In this document: positions 52,963 to 61,896 of the stretch, piece by piece
Position numbering within the stretch: position 1 is the first letter of the stretch
Layout: the number at the start of each line of letters is the position of its first letter
Source: Acetobacter garciniae
GTDB taxonomy: Bacteria; Pseudomonadota; Alphaproteobacteria; Acetobacterales; Acetobacteraceae
Assembly: GCF_017377735.1 (NCBI RefSeq)
Contig: NZ_JAFVMH010000004.1
Span: 186,001-250,000 of the forward strand
Reading direction: 5' to 3'
Length of the DNA: 64,000 nucleotides
Notes under the pieces: generated by a model
Database searches by the model: none
Seen by the model: the letters and a program-made list of their open reading frames with translations, nothing else
What the model was told of the DNA's origin: nothing
Program-made: the position numbers and the translations under genes

Positions 52963-54141
52963 TCAGACGAAAAGACGTTTGGAACGACCAGGAAGGTCCT
53001 GGCGCGAAACTGCTGCGAGGGTAAGAAGCAAGGAGATGACGAACAGCGCCATGTCGGCCTCGAAGGCATATCCAAGACCCGATTGCGTCACGAAGGCCGA
53101 CGTAATCGCGGGGCCGAGCGAGGACCCGAACAGCTGCGCGCTTGAAAGCTGCATGGACGTACGTCGTGACGGATCAATGTCGATCAGGAACTTGACCTGA
53201 AAAGGCAGCGCCATCATCCACAGAAATCCGAAGAGACTGATCGATGCGACGTAAAGCCACAGAGAAGGCGTGGTGCCCAGCGCCCAGGTGACGGCAAGCA
53301 TTCCGATATCGGCCACCATGAGCATGACAACGGCCGGAAGCTTTCTTTCCAGAACCGTTCCCATCGCGCTTCCAAAAATCTGGGCGAGAAGAACGGTGGA
53401 TACGGCGCTGCCGATAACATAGGCGTTCAGCCCGGAAATTTCCCCGATCCGTTCGACGAACACCCACAGCCCCATGATGCCTGCCGTGTAGAACAGGCAA
53501 CCTGCAAGGCCCGTCCACCCCTGGGGGCGTATCTTTCCCCCTGCGTCTTCCGCATCTTCATGAAACTGCACGAGGGGCGAAAGTGCCGATGGAACAAGGG
53601 CAATGGCTGGAACGGCGCATAGGGTAAGAATACCCATGGCAACGAACGCGCCGCTGACACCGAACGAAGGCATGATCGTGACCGATAGAAATTCAGCGAC
53701 AACAGCCTGCCAGATCGTCTGCACGGCAAGAAAAATGCCACTGACGCGACCGGGTGATACCGAGCGGGTGCTGATGCATATCACCAGCCAGACCAGTATC
53801 CCCGACGCCATTCCGGCCACGCCGCGTGCGATGTCGATCATGAAGCCTGTACCGAACCCGGTTAGTCCATCCGCCAGGGCCAGAACGGCGCAGGCTGCGC
53901 CGGCCCAGTATCGCAGATGCATTTCCCGAAGATAGCGGACAGACAGAAAGATCGTGAGCCCCAGTGCAAGAAGCTCAACCATCGACAGGCGTCCAAGCTC
54001 ACCGGCGGTAATGCGATGCGCGCTGAGAAGGCCGTCCAGCACAAGGGGTTGCACGCCAAGCATCAGCAGGGCGGCGGAGCCAAGCACCATGCCCCCTGCA
54101 ATCTGCGTGCGTGTGACCAGGGGCGGAAGTTCAGGAGCCAT
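52963..54141 (-). CDS. MFS transporter
   Basis: A 392-residue protein with 11-12 membrane segments and no strong subfamily motif; a moderately charged loop (EDAEDAGGKIRPQG) separates the halves. The ATG at 54139-54141 has a GGAGA site at the right spacing; an ATG at 54162 lacks one. It lies between a TonB receptor (48 bases) and the aminotransferase (15 bases) in one direction, suggesting uptake of a ligand that the aminotransferase then processes. Confidence 0.82.
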   Translation of the reverse strand: MAPELPPLVTRTQIAGGMVLGSAALLMLGVQPLVLDGLLSAHRITAGELGRLSMVELLALGLTIFLSVRYLREMHLRYWAGAACAVLALADGLTGFGTGFMIDIARGVAGMASGILVWLVICISTRSVSPGRVSGIFLAVQTIWQAVVAEFLSVTIMPSFGVSGAFVAMGILTLCAVPAIALVPSALSPLVQFHEDAEDAGGKIRPQGWTGLAGCLFYTAGIMGLWVFVERIGEISGLNAYVIGSAVSTVLLAQIFGSAMGTVLERKLPAVVMLMVADIGMLAVTWALGTTPSLWLYVASISLFGFLWMMALPFQVKFLIDIDPSRRTSMQLSSAQLFGSSLGPAITSAFVTQSGLGYAFEADMALFVISLLLTLAAVSRQDLPGRSKRLFV

Positions 54142-54188
54142 TGAAGAATCTCCGTTCGACATCGAAGGATGCCAGCATATATTTGTAT

Positions 54189-56573
54189 TCAGAAAGTATA
54201 GTTTGCTTCCCCACCGAAATATCGCGGTGTTCCAACAACTTCTTCAAGAATTCCCAGCCCGCTGGAAAGGTTACTCATGAAATTGAGATATTTCTCACCG
54301 GTGAGATTCTTGCCAATGAAGGAGATCTGCAGGTTCGGCTTGGCCAGGGCATAGGTGATCTTGCCGTTGAACAGCCAGTAGGCGCGCTGCGCCACAAGCG
54401 GATTATTTGTGGAGTCGAAATATTGATGGCTGCGATAGGAGGAGTTCAGCATGAACTGCAGATCATCACCGTTCTGGAAGGGAACATGATACATTGCAAG
54501 CATCGTGGCTGTGATATGCGGTGCATTCGGCAACTGGTTTCCGCGATAGCTCACGGCGGAGGGCGTGCCGGCCCCCGCGGTGAAGCGACCGAGCTGCGCA
54601 TTGAGGAAACTCACGTTGAGCTGCATCGTAAGGCGGGGAATGGGCGTCAGGTCGAATTCGGACTCGACCCCCTTGATCTGGGCCCGGGGCGCGTTGCCGA
54701 GCGTGCTGAGCGCAACGCCGTTGGAGCCGGGGATGAGATTATAAATCTGCTGATCACGATAGCTGTTAAAGAAACCCGCGGCATTCCAGCGGAGCCGGTG
54801 GCGCAGGAAATCCGCCTTGAAGCCGACTTCGTAAGCCGTAACGTATTCCGGCTTTACGGGACGGAGCTGATAGGCTGCATTGACAGGATCTATATCCAGA
54901 AAACCGCCGTTAAATCCGCCACTTTTGAAGCCTGTTGAAATACTGCCATATGCCATGATCGCATTCGTGAACTTGTGATCGATCGCCACACGCCATGACG
55001 CGGCGCGGTTCGTCAGGTTTTCCTGGATCGAATAGAGCGGCGTTCGCGCGGGCATGACGCCGCCTTCCTCGATTGACGCCAGCGTGTAGTCGTTGAATGC
55101 CTTGTGTTCATAGGTCAGGCGCCCGCCCAGGGTCAGGTGGGTACGGTCTAGAATCTCGTAATCCACCTGGCTGAATGCCGCGACGGATTGGGTAAACTGC
55201 CCGTTGATCGTGCGGGTGGCCATCGACGTGCCGTCTCCGGCTCCCGCCATACCCAGTATCTGGTCGAGATCCGTCAGTTCGTTAAGGGACTGATCCTGTT
55301 TCAGATGTTCGTTCAGGTAGTACAGTCCGACAAGCCAGTGATAGCGCCGTCCCGACCCATTCACACGAAATTCCTGACTGATATCGGTCGAACGCACACC
55401 GTAATCGATTTCAAGAATCTGGTTGGGACCGGCATCGGTATCTTCGGGATGAATTTTATGGCTTACTTCATAGCCGGTCAGGGACGTCAGGGTGAAGGGG
55501 CCGGGTGACCATTCAAGCTGAACCGAGCCACCCATGGCATTGATCCACAGCGGCCGGTCCCTGTTGTAATATCCTTTGTAGAAGCTTTTTGAGCCATTAT
55601 AGCCATACAGATCGGTACAATGGCCCGCTGTTATGGCGGAATTGGAACATGTATCGCCAAAAGCACCGTTGAAGGTACCGACATTACGGTATTCATCGGG
55701 CCGACGCGAGACCAGGCCGCCATGGAAGTTGAACAGCAAGGTAAGATCATCCGCGGGTTTTGCCTTGATTTGCCCGCGATAGGCGAGATCGTTCGCGCCA
55801 TTTGTCGTATTGTTATCGGTCAGGTCGCGGAAATATCCGTCAGAATAGTTATAGTTGATGGCAACACGCCCATCGACGCCATCGGCAATCTTGCCATTGA
55901 GAATACTTGTCATGGACACCGAATTCCATGATCCGTATTCGATATCCTGATTGGCGTAGAATTTGTCTGTGGGCTTCGCCGTGACATAGCTGATTGCGCC
56001 ACCGGTCGTGTTCCGACCGTAAAGGGTGCCTTGCGGTCCTTTCAGAACCTCCACACGTTCCAAATCGAATGTCTGAAATGTCTGCCCGGCGGGAGAGGCC
56101 TCATATATCCCGTCTACATAGACGCCGTTTGGGCCTGCATTGTTCGTATTGGTGTCGTTCAGGCCGATCCCGCGTATTGCGATAAGGGGCTGGTTTCCCT
56201 TCCCGGACGGCATTGCAATCTGCACATCCGTAAGGTGTGACGCCAGGTCATCACTGGATTTGAGATTGAATTTTTTCAATGTCTTGGCGTCAAAGGCCGT
56301 AATGGAGATCGGAATATCCTGAATACGCTCCTGACGATGTTGTGACGTAACGACGACGTCCTCTATGGCCGGTGACGCTATTTTTGGTTCTGCTTTTGTG
56401 GCAGCAACCTCAGGGGCCTGCTGTGGCGTGCCCCGACTGGCGGTCGGCTTGGGGGTGTTTTTGGCCTTGTGCGGTGTCGATACTGTCGGCTTTTCCGTAG
56501 TTCGAGCTTCGCTGTGAGATGTTGCGAACACCAGAAGCGGGCCCAGAAAATACCAAGATGTGGTTGCTTTCAT
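54189..56573 (-). CDS. TonB-dependent outer membrane receptor
   Basis: A 794-residue receptor. The signal peptide ends about residue 23; a Thr/Pro/Lys-rich linker follows; the TonB box is IEDVVVTSQHRQERIQDIPI, typical of the large sphingomonad-like receptor group. The plug has ERVEVLKGPQGTLYGRNTTGGA; the barrel ends EANYTF. The ATG at 56571-56573 with a GGAG site is chosen over an upstream in-frame ATG. The gene is AT-richer than its GC-rich neighbours, hinting at transfer. It heads the MFS-aminotransferase-TetR unit; ligand unknown. Confidence 0.92.
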   Translation of the reverse strand: MKATTSWYFLGPLLVFATSHSEARTTEKPTVSTPHKAKNTPKPTASRGTPQQAPEVAATKAEPKIASPAIEDVVVTSQHRQERIQDIPISITAFDAKTLKKFNLKSSDDLASHLTDVQIAMPSGKGNQPLIAIRGIGLNDTNTNNAGPNGVYVDGIYEASPAGQTFQTFDLERVEVLKGPQGTLYGRNTTGGAISYVTAKPTDKFYANQDIEYGSWNSVSMTSILNGKIADGVDGRVAINYNYSDGYFRDLTDNNTTNGANDLAYRGQIKAKPADDLTLLFNFHGGLVSRRPDEYRNVGTFNGAFGDTCSNSAITAGHCTDLYGYNGSKSFYKGYYNRDRPLWINAMGGSVQLEWSPGPFTLTSLTGYEVSHKIHPEDTDAGPNQILEIDYGVRSTDISQEFRVNGSGRRYHWLVGLYYLNEHLKQDQSLNELTDLDQILGMAGAGDGTSMATRTINGQFTQSVAAFSQVDYEILDRTHLTLGGRLTYEHKAFNDYTLASIEEGGVMPARTPLYSIQENLTNRAASWRVAIDHKFTNAIMAYGSISTGFKSGGFNGGFLDIDPVNAAYQLRPVKPEYVTAYEVGFKADFLRHRLRWNAAGFFNSYRDQQIYNLIPGSNGVALSTLGNAPRAQIKGVESEFDLTPIPRLTMQLNVSFLNAQLGRFTAGAGTPSAVSYRGNQLPNAPHITATMLAMYHVPFQNGDDLQFMLNSSYRSHQYFDSTNNPLVAQRAYWLFNGKITYALAKPNLQISFIGKNLTGEKYLNFMSNLSSGLGILEEVVGTPRYFGGEANYTF

Positions 56574-57102
56574 AACAATCGGCACTCCGGCAGGTTTTGG
56601 TTCGATCCCAGAACGATAGTCACAGCTACCGATACATTGCAAGCGGAATCGTTACGGATGCGGATGGAGTCGCACCGGTGGTAAAACGATGTATTCGTGA
56701 GCCTTGAATAGTTGGCTTAGGCGCAGTTGTTGGACCGCACCAAGAACTGGCCCGTGTCGAGGGGTCGGGATCAGACTTCCCGATCTGGGCGGGCCAGGCT
56801 GCCGGGCGTTCTTACGGCCAGGCCCCATATCACCCTTGCGGCGCTGTCGGCCGCCTGTGCAGGACACGAGGGTCAGGCCCCCCAATGGTGTCGCGCCAGG
56901 ATGCGACTGCACGGGGCGAAGTTGACAGGCAGGGACCGCGGGATTAGGGCCGCGAAAATATTATCGCTGAGCGGGCGGTTGATGGAGCCCAGGCGGCGGG
57001 GCAGGTCCGTCACACTTTATGAAATCGATGGGAATTACTGACACGTGATTGATCAGGGAGGGAAAAGCCTCCCCGATCGGCATCGGCCCGATGCGGTGGC
57101 AG
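56574..57102. other. Intergenic region with possible gene debris
   Basis: No intact gene is recognised in these 529 bases. Positions 56580-56660 should carry the leftward promoter of the TonB receptor; TTGCAA and TATCGT spaced about 18 bases apart on the minus strand are a weak candidate. Positions 56700-57040 are GC-rich and have overlapping plus-strand frames without recognisable motifs, possibly the remains of a disrupted gene. No inverted-repeat ends of an insertion sequence were found. Confidence 0.4.
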
Positions 57103-58587
57103 TTATGAATTGCGCTCGATCGCAACTGGCGCGACGGCTCCCCGACGGTGATCGCCTGCCTGTTCCCGCAGCGCCAAGTCCGAAACCTTTGCCGGTTGCG
57201 TAGTCGAGACCAGAGCGGGTGAGCTCGGAAGCGGCTGGCCTGCGCTTTCACGTATCTTCCAGACTGCAAGTCCACCGACGACGGCAGCAAGCATCATCCA
57301 GTAGGCCGGCATCAGCTTGTTCCCTGTGGCCGCTATCAGGGATGTCACAATCAGCGGGGTTGTGCCGCCGAACAGGGATACGGCGAAGTTATACGATATT
57401 GCCAGCGACCCGTTGCGTACCTCTGTCGAGAACAGGGCGGGCAGTGTGGATGGAACGACCGCTGTAAAGCATACGAAAGTGGCCGAGAGCAGAAACACGC
57501 CGCAGACCAGCATTACGCCGCCGGCCTGAAACATGAGAAAAGATGGAACAGACAGGAGAAAGAACCCAAAACACCCAGCGAGTAATATGGTTTTTCTACC
57601 CACCCGATCCGACAACGCTCCAACGAAAGGGTTGGCGAAGATCATTCCGACCATGATCATGAACGATACACTTAAGCCGGTTGATTCGTCGTAACCAAGT
57701 TCCACATGCAGATAAGTCGGAAGATACGTGAGGACGAGGTAATATCCGACGTTGATTGTAATGACAATTCCCGCGCATTTTGCAAGCTGGTGCCACTGTC
57801 CTGCGAATGTACGACCAAGCTGGCCCGAAGCAGTGCCCTCACCTGCCAGCGTCTCACGCTTTTCCAGCGCTCGGAACGCAGGCGTGTCCTCCAGGCTCTT
57901 GCGGAAATAAAGGCCCACGATGGAAAGAGGGGCCGCAAGCAGGAACGGGATGCGCCACCCCCATTCCTGCATGGTGTGGGTATCAAGCAATGTCATCAGG
58001 ACCGCGACTATGCCAGCACCCAGGCTGAAGCCGACCAGTGTCCCAACTTCCAGCCATGCGCCGTAGAACCCCCGCCGCGTATCGGGAGCATATTCCGCAA
58101 TGAACGTGGTCGCGCCGCTATATTCGCCTCCGGTTGAGAAGCCCTGGGTCAAACGGAGTAAAAGCAACAAGATGACAGAGAAAATCCCTATCGTTTCCGG
58201 CAAGGGAATGAGACCGATGCCAAGTGTGGCGCCCCCCATCAGAAGGATGGTCAGGGAAAGCACTTTCTGGCGTCCGATCCGGTCTGCCAGGGGGCCGAGA
58301 ACTATTCCACCAAGGGGACGCGCAAGATAGGCGACGGCGAACAGGGCAAAGGCGTTTATCAACTGTGTCGTCTTTGTTGCCTGAGCGAAAAAGACCTGGC
58401 CCAATGTGCCCGCAATATAGAGGTAAACCGCCGCATCGTACCATTCGACGACATTGCCCAGGGCCGCGGCCGTGATGGCGCGACGCATCTCGCCACGGTT
58501 GATGATAAGCGAAGGCGGTTGCGCGCAAGCGCTGGACTGCGTTGAAAGAGGCGTTGACACTACGAACGTTTCTCCGTCCCGAGACAT
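57103..58587 (-). CDS. MHS-family metabolite:proton symporter (MFS)
   Basis: A 494-residue transporter with 12 membrane segments. Motifs of the metabolite:H+ symporter group are clear: ALGNVVEWYDAAVYLY, PLADRIGRQKVL, RLTQGFSTGGEYSGATTF and GALSDRVGRKTILL. The group imports citrate, alpha-ketoglutarate, shikimate, proline/betaine and similar molecules. The ATG at 58585-58587 is chosen; an upstream TTG at 58647 is weaker. No regulator is adjacent, and it may serve the catabolic genes on either side. Confidence 0.9.
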   Translation of the reverse strand: MSRDGETFVVSTPLSTQSSACAQPPSLIINRGEMRRAITAAALGNVVEWYDAAVYLYIAGTLGQVFFAQATKTTQLINAFALFAVAYLARPLGGIVLGPLADRIGRQKVLSLTILLMGGATLGIGLIPLPETIGIFSVILLLLLRLTQGFSTGGEYSGATTFIAEYAPDTRRGFYGAWLEVGTLVGFSLGAGIVAVLMTLLDTHTMQEWGWRIPFLLAAPLSIVGLYFRKSLEDTPAFRALEKRETLAGEGTASGQLGRTFAGQWHQLAKCAGIVITINVGYYLVLTYLPTYLHVELGYDESTGLSVSFMIMVGMIFANPFVGALSDRVGRKTILLAGCFGFFLLSVPSFLMFQAGGVMLVCGVFLLSATFVCFTAVVPSTLPALFSTEVRNGSLAISYNFAVSLFGGTTPLIVTSLIAATGNKLMPAYWMMLAAVVGGLAVWKIRESAGQPLPSSPALVSTTQPAKVSDLALREQAGDHRRGAVAPVAIERNS

Positions 58588-59373
58588 TTGAGAAGGCACT
58601 TTGGGCAAATTGTGGCAGCACAAGCCGTCTGATTTCCTTGGGTTCAATACGGTCGCCGTTCGGAGGTATCCTGCTTACACAATGACATGAACGAACACCT
58701 CGCAAACGTCTTTCATATTCCCGTTATTCGAAAGATGGCGCGGTCATCACTTTAATCATCGAATCCTGGCATGTGCATGAACGGGATAGGGACGATCATG
58801 GAGCGCGGGAACCGTCTTGCAAGGATGGGCTGTCACCAGGGCCCGCGTTTACGGCTCTTATTGAGCGGACGTTTCCAATGCGTGTCAATATACGAAAAAG
58901 ATACGCAACGATTGACATCCCCCATCCAGGGGAGATTGCGCTTGATTATGATGGTGGTCGAGGTAGTGGCGGCCTTTGAAGAAAACGGGATCAGAAGGAT
59001 GGGTTATTTTTCTCAACGAAAAAGTTTCTTTTCAATACAATGGCCTTTTCCACATGGCCCATACCTCTACGGCCTCTCAGAACGCCGCACCATGCTGGGG
59101 GACGGGCACATTAATTTAAGATTCTCTCAAACCAATGACGCAGAACTCTGATGTTTATCCAAGTGCGCAGGTGCCGCAGAAAGAACCGATCGCAGCAGAC
59201 TGGCTGCTACAGCTACTCCCTTCAATTTGCAGGATAATGAACTGCGCAATATCTTCGACCCCGGCTTGAACGATATGGTCAGCCTTGCCTTGCGCTGCGG
59301 CATGGGAAACAGATCCGGTTTGCCTGGCCTTTTTCGGGTCGGGGAACGCTATAATCGAAGATGAGACAACGCA
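58588..59373. other. Intergenic region before the M20 homologue
   Basis: These 786 bases hold no gene I can support. Open frames at 58771-59151 and 58773-58979 (plus strand) have no recognisable family, no good ribosome site and irregular composition. The area around 59000-59160 is AT-rich and may hold the promoter for the rightward M20/Gfo-Idh-MocA unit. No terminator or repeat was seen. Confidence 0.45.
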
Positions 59374-60522
59374 ATGTCAGACAATACCTATTTTGACCAG
59401 AGCCGTCTCAGGGAATGGGCGCTGCGTTTTGCACGCTTTCCAAGCCAGCAGACGCATCGCTTCGAGATGGAGCCTGAGGTTCAGAACTTTCTGGGCGGGC
59501 CCGTCAACGAGATTTTGACGGAATGCGGCCTGCCCCATGTGCGCGACCGGATGGGGAATGTCATCGTCGATCTTGGCGGGCCCGAGGGCGCGCCCAGCCT
59601 GACGCTTATGGCCTATGCGATGACCCATCCCGCAAGCCGCATGGAACGCCCTTTTGCGGGTGAGGTTATTGACGACGGCGCGCGGCTGCGCGGTCGTGGC
59701 CTTTCGGAACAAAAGGGAGCGCTCACCGCCGCCATGGCCGCCGTGGCCGCTGCCAGGGATTTGCCCCGCAACTGCCAGCTGTCCCTCATCGTGACCTCGG
59801 CGGGCGAGACCGGTCGCCACGACGCGGCGCAGGTCGCGCTGGAAACCTTGGGGTATATGCCCGACGCTGCGGTCATCGTGGTGGGCACGGGAAGCCGGCT
59901 CGCCCTCGCCAACAAGGGCCGGATCGACATCGATATCACCGTGCGTGGCAAGGTCGCCCATTCCTCCACCCCATGGGCCGGGGTCGATGCCATTACCGGG
60001 GCCCGCAAGGTGCTCGATCGGGTTATGGCGCTCGATGTGCGTGGGTCGGAACATCCGGGCCTTGGGCATGCCACGCTCACCGCGACCGCGATCCGTTCCT
60101 GGCCGGAGGCCACCCATACCATTCAGGACGAGGTCCGCATGACCTTCGACCGCCGCCTGTTGCCTGGCGATGACCCGGATGCGGCGTTCGATGCCGTGGT
60201 CGATGCCGCCCGGATCGGAGCGCCATGGCAAGTTGAAGCCGCCCGCGGCCCGCATATGTTCCCCGCCGAAATCAAGGCGGACGGGCCGATGGCGCAGGCT
60301 ATCGCCGCCGGTTGCGCGTTGATGGACGTGCCGGCCCCCGAGCCGTTCTATTCCAATGGCTCGCTCGATGCCGGCCTGTTTCATGCAGCGGGTTCCGAAG
60401 CCGCGATGTGGGGCCCGGGCGACATGAACCTGTGGCATTCGAACGAAGAAAGTATCGGCCTGGATGAGATCGAAGCCGGGGCCCGCGCCTATCTGGGGCT
60501 GATCCGCAGCTTCGGGGCCTGA
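59374..60522 (+). CDS. M20 peptidase homologue with altered metal site
   Basis: A 382-residue protein collinear with M20 deacylases: a split catalytic domain and a lid domain (DIDITVRGKVAHSSTPWAG). The metal-binding residues are replaced. GHxD reads AYAM (Tyr81, Met83), GRGxxDxKG reads GRGLSEQKG (Glu112), and the DEE catalytic pair reads AGE (Ala143-Gly144-Glu145). Neighbouring ArgE (61897-63072) shows the standard residues, so this is not a local reading problem. It may be a metal-independent enzyme, a binding or regulatory protein, or an inactive partner. It is 63 bases ahead of an oxidoreductase gene in the same direction. Confidence 0.8.
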   Translation: MSDNTYFDQSRLREWALRFARFPSQQTHRFEMEPEVQNFLGGPVNEILTECGLPHVRDRMGNVIVDLGGPEGAPSLTLMAYAMTHPASRMERPFAGEVIDDGARLRGRGLSEQKGALTAAMAAVAAARDLPRNCQLSLIVTSAGETGRHDAAQVALETLGYMPDAAVIVVGTGSRLALANKGRIDIDITVRGKVAHSSTPWAGVDAITGARKVLDRVMALDVRGSEHPGLGHATLTATAIRSWPEATHTIQDEVRMTFDRRLLPGDDPDAAFDAVVDAARIGAPWQVEAARGPHMFPAEIKADGPMAQAIAAGCALMDVPAPEPFYSNGSLDAGLFHAAGSEAAMWGPGDMNLWHSNEESIGLDEIEAGARAYLGLIRSFGA

Positions 60523-60585
60523 ACACCCTGCGTGAGGGATCACGCGGGGGCTGGACATTGATGACACGGAAATATCGGAGCGATA

Positions 60586-61824
60586 ATGTCTTTCCCTTAT
60601 GCGCCGCTCAAACTGGGTTTGATCGGCTGTGGCGGAATGGGGGCGCGCCATGCCCGTGCCGCTTGTGAAATGTTCCAGCGCGGCTGCAAGGCGATCGAAC
60701 TCGTGGCGATCTGCGATTCAGACCCCGCCAAGCGCGCTGCCATAAGCAGGATGGCGGTGGCGAGCGCCATGCCCGCCCCGGCCGAGTATGAGACGGTTGA
60801 GGCCATGCTGGCCGATACCCGCATGGAGGCGGTGGATATCGTGCTGCCGACCTCGCTGCACCACAAGGTGATCCTGGCTGCATTGGCCGCGGGCAAGCAT
60901 GTGCAGGTTGAAAAGCCGCTCGCGCTGACAGTGGCCGCCTGTGACCTGATCGTGGAAGCGGCTAGGCACAGCGGGCGCGTGGTCTCGGTTTCCGAGAATT
61001 TCCGCCGCATTCCCAGCAATCGCGCGCTTGCGGCACTGCTGAGGGGTGGCACGCTGGGGCTGGTGCAGACCATGGTCTCACGCTGCTTCGCCTCCCCCGA
61101 ACCGCCGGTGAAAGCGGGCGAGCCGGCGCGGGTGAGCCCGCAGTGGTACCGTGACCGCACCCGTGCGGGTGGCTATCAGGTGCTGGAAATGGGGGTTCAT
61201 GAAGCCGATCTGCAACAATACTGGTTCGGCCCCGTCGAGACGGTCATGGCGCATACCGGCCGTTACCCGTCGCACAAGGCGGTGGCGTGCAATGCCAGCG
61301 AAGACATAATGAACGCCACTTTCGGCTTTGCGGGCGGCATGGCCACATCGGTGGTGTTCGGCGCGATGATGCGCGGCGTATCGGTCGAAGACAGGCTGTT
61401 CGTGACCGAGGATGCGGTGGTCCGGAGCGGTGCTTCGCACGCCTGGCAGAATGGCAGCCTTGTCCGGGCCGATGGCTCGGCACTGAGCGCTGAAGACGCC
61501 ACCCGGACATGGCTTGACGGCCTGAGTGCGGAGCAGCGCGCCCTGCTCTTGCCGGAAGGAGCGTGGGACAGGCGAACCGTCTTGTCCGACCCGACCGATC
61601 CGCTCACCTATGGTGTCGGTGTGGCACTTTACGATTTTGCCCGCGCGGTTCGTGGCGGTACCTCGCCCGAGATCTGTGCCGATGTGGCGCGCAGGGCGGT
61701 GGCGGTTTGCTGCGCGGTCATGGAATCCGACCTGCTGCGCGCCGAGGTAGCCGTGGCCGATGTGCTCTCGGGCAGGATATCCGCAGCGCAGGCCCCGCTC
61801 AACACCGCACTTGAACTGGCCTGA
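60586..61824 (+). CDS. Gfo/Idh/MocA family oxidoreductase
   Basis: A 412-residue NAD(P)-dependent dehydrogenase: LGLIGCGGMGARHARA nucleotide loop, the EKPLA catalytic Lys, and a beta-sheet C-terminal domain with GGYQVLEMGVHEADL bearing the catalytic His. Members oxidise inositols, sugars or related polyols. Its pairing with the M20 homologue just upstream (63 bases) is unusual and hints at an amide- or amino-sugar-type pathway; substrate unknown. It ends at a bidirectional terminator shared with the argE-like gene. Confidence 0.9.
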   Translation: MSFPYAPLKLGLIGCGGMGARHARAACEMFQRGCKAIELVAICDSDPAKRAAISRMAVASAMPAPAEYETVEAMLADTRMEAVDIVLPTSLHHKVILAALAAGKHVQVEKPLALTVAACDLIVEAARHSGRVVSVSENFRRIPSNRALAALLRGGTLGLVQTMVSRCFASPEPPVKAGEPARVSPQWYRDRTRAGGYQVLEMGVHEADLQQYWFGPVETVMAHTGRYPSHKAVACNASEDIMNATFGFAGGMATSVVFGAMMRGVSVEDRLFVTEDAVVRSGASHAWQNGSLVRADGSALSAEDATRTWLDGLSAEQRALLLPEGAWDRRTVLSDPTDPLTYGVGVALYDFARAVRGGTSPEICADVARRAVAVCCAVMESDLLRAEVAVADVLSGRISAAQAPLNTALELA

Positions 61825-61841
61825 AGCGCGCTGTGGCGTAC

Positions 61842-61880
61842 GGAAAAGCTCCCGCACCTTGAAGTGCCGGAGCTTTTTCC
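61842..61880. terminator. Bidirectional rho-independent terminator
   Basis: GGAAAAGCTCCCGCAC (61842-61857) pairs with GTGCCGGAGCTTTTTCC (61864-61880) with one mismatch and a six-base loop. A-rich and T-rich flanks give a U tail in either direction. It sits between the convergent oxidoreductase and argE-like genes. Confidence 0.85.
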
Positions 61881-61896
61881 ATTCCCGGGAGGCGGC

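Noticed and set aside
58771-59151. Possible 126-codon gene on the plus strand
   Set aside because: No ribosome site, no recognisable family and irregular composition; kept as unexplained intergenic DNA.
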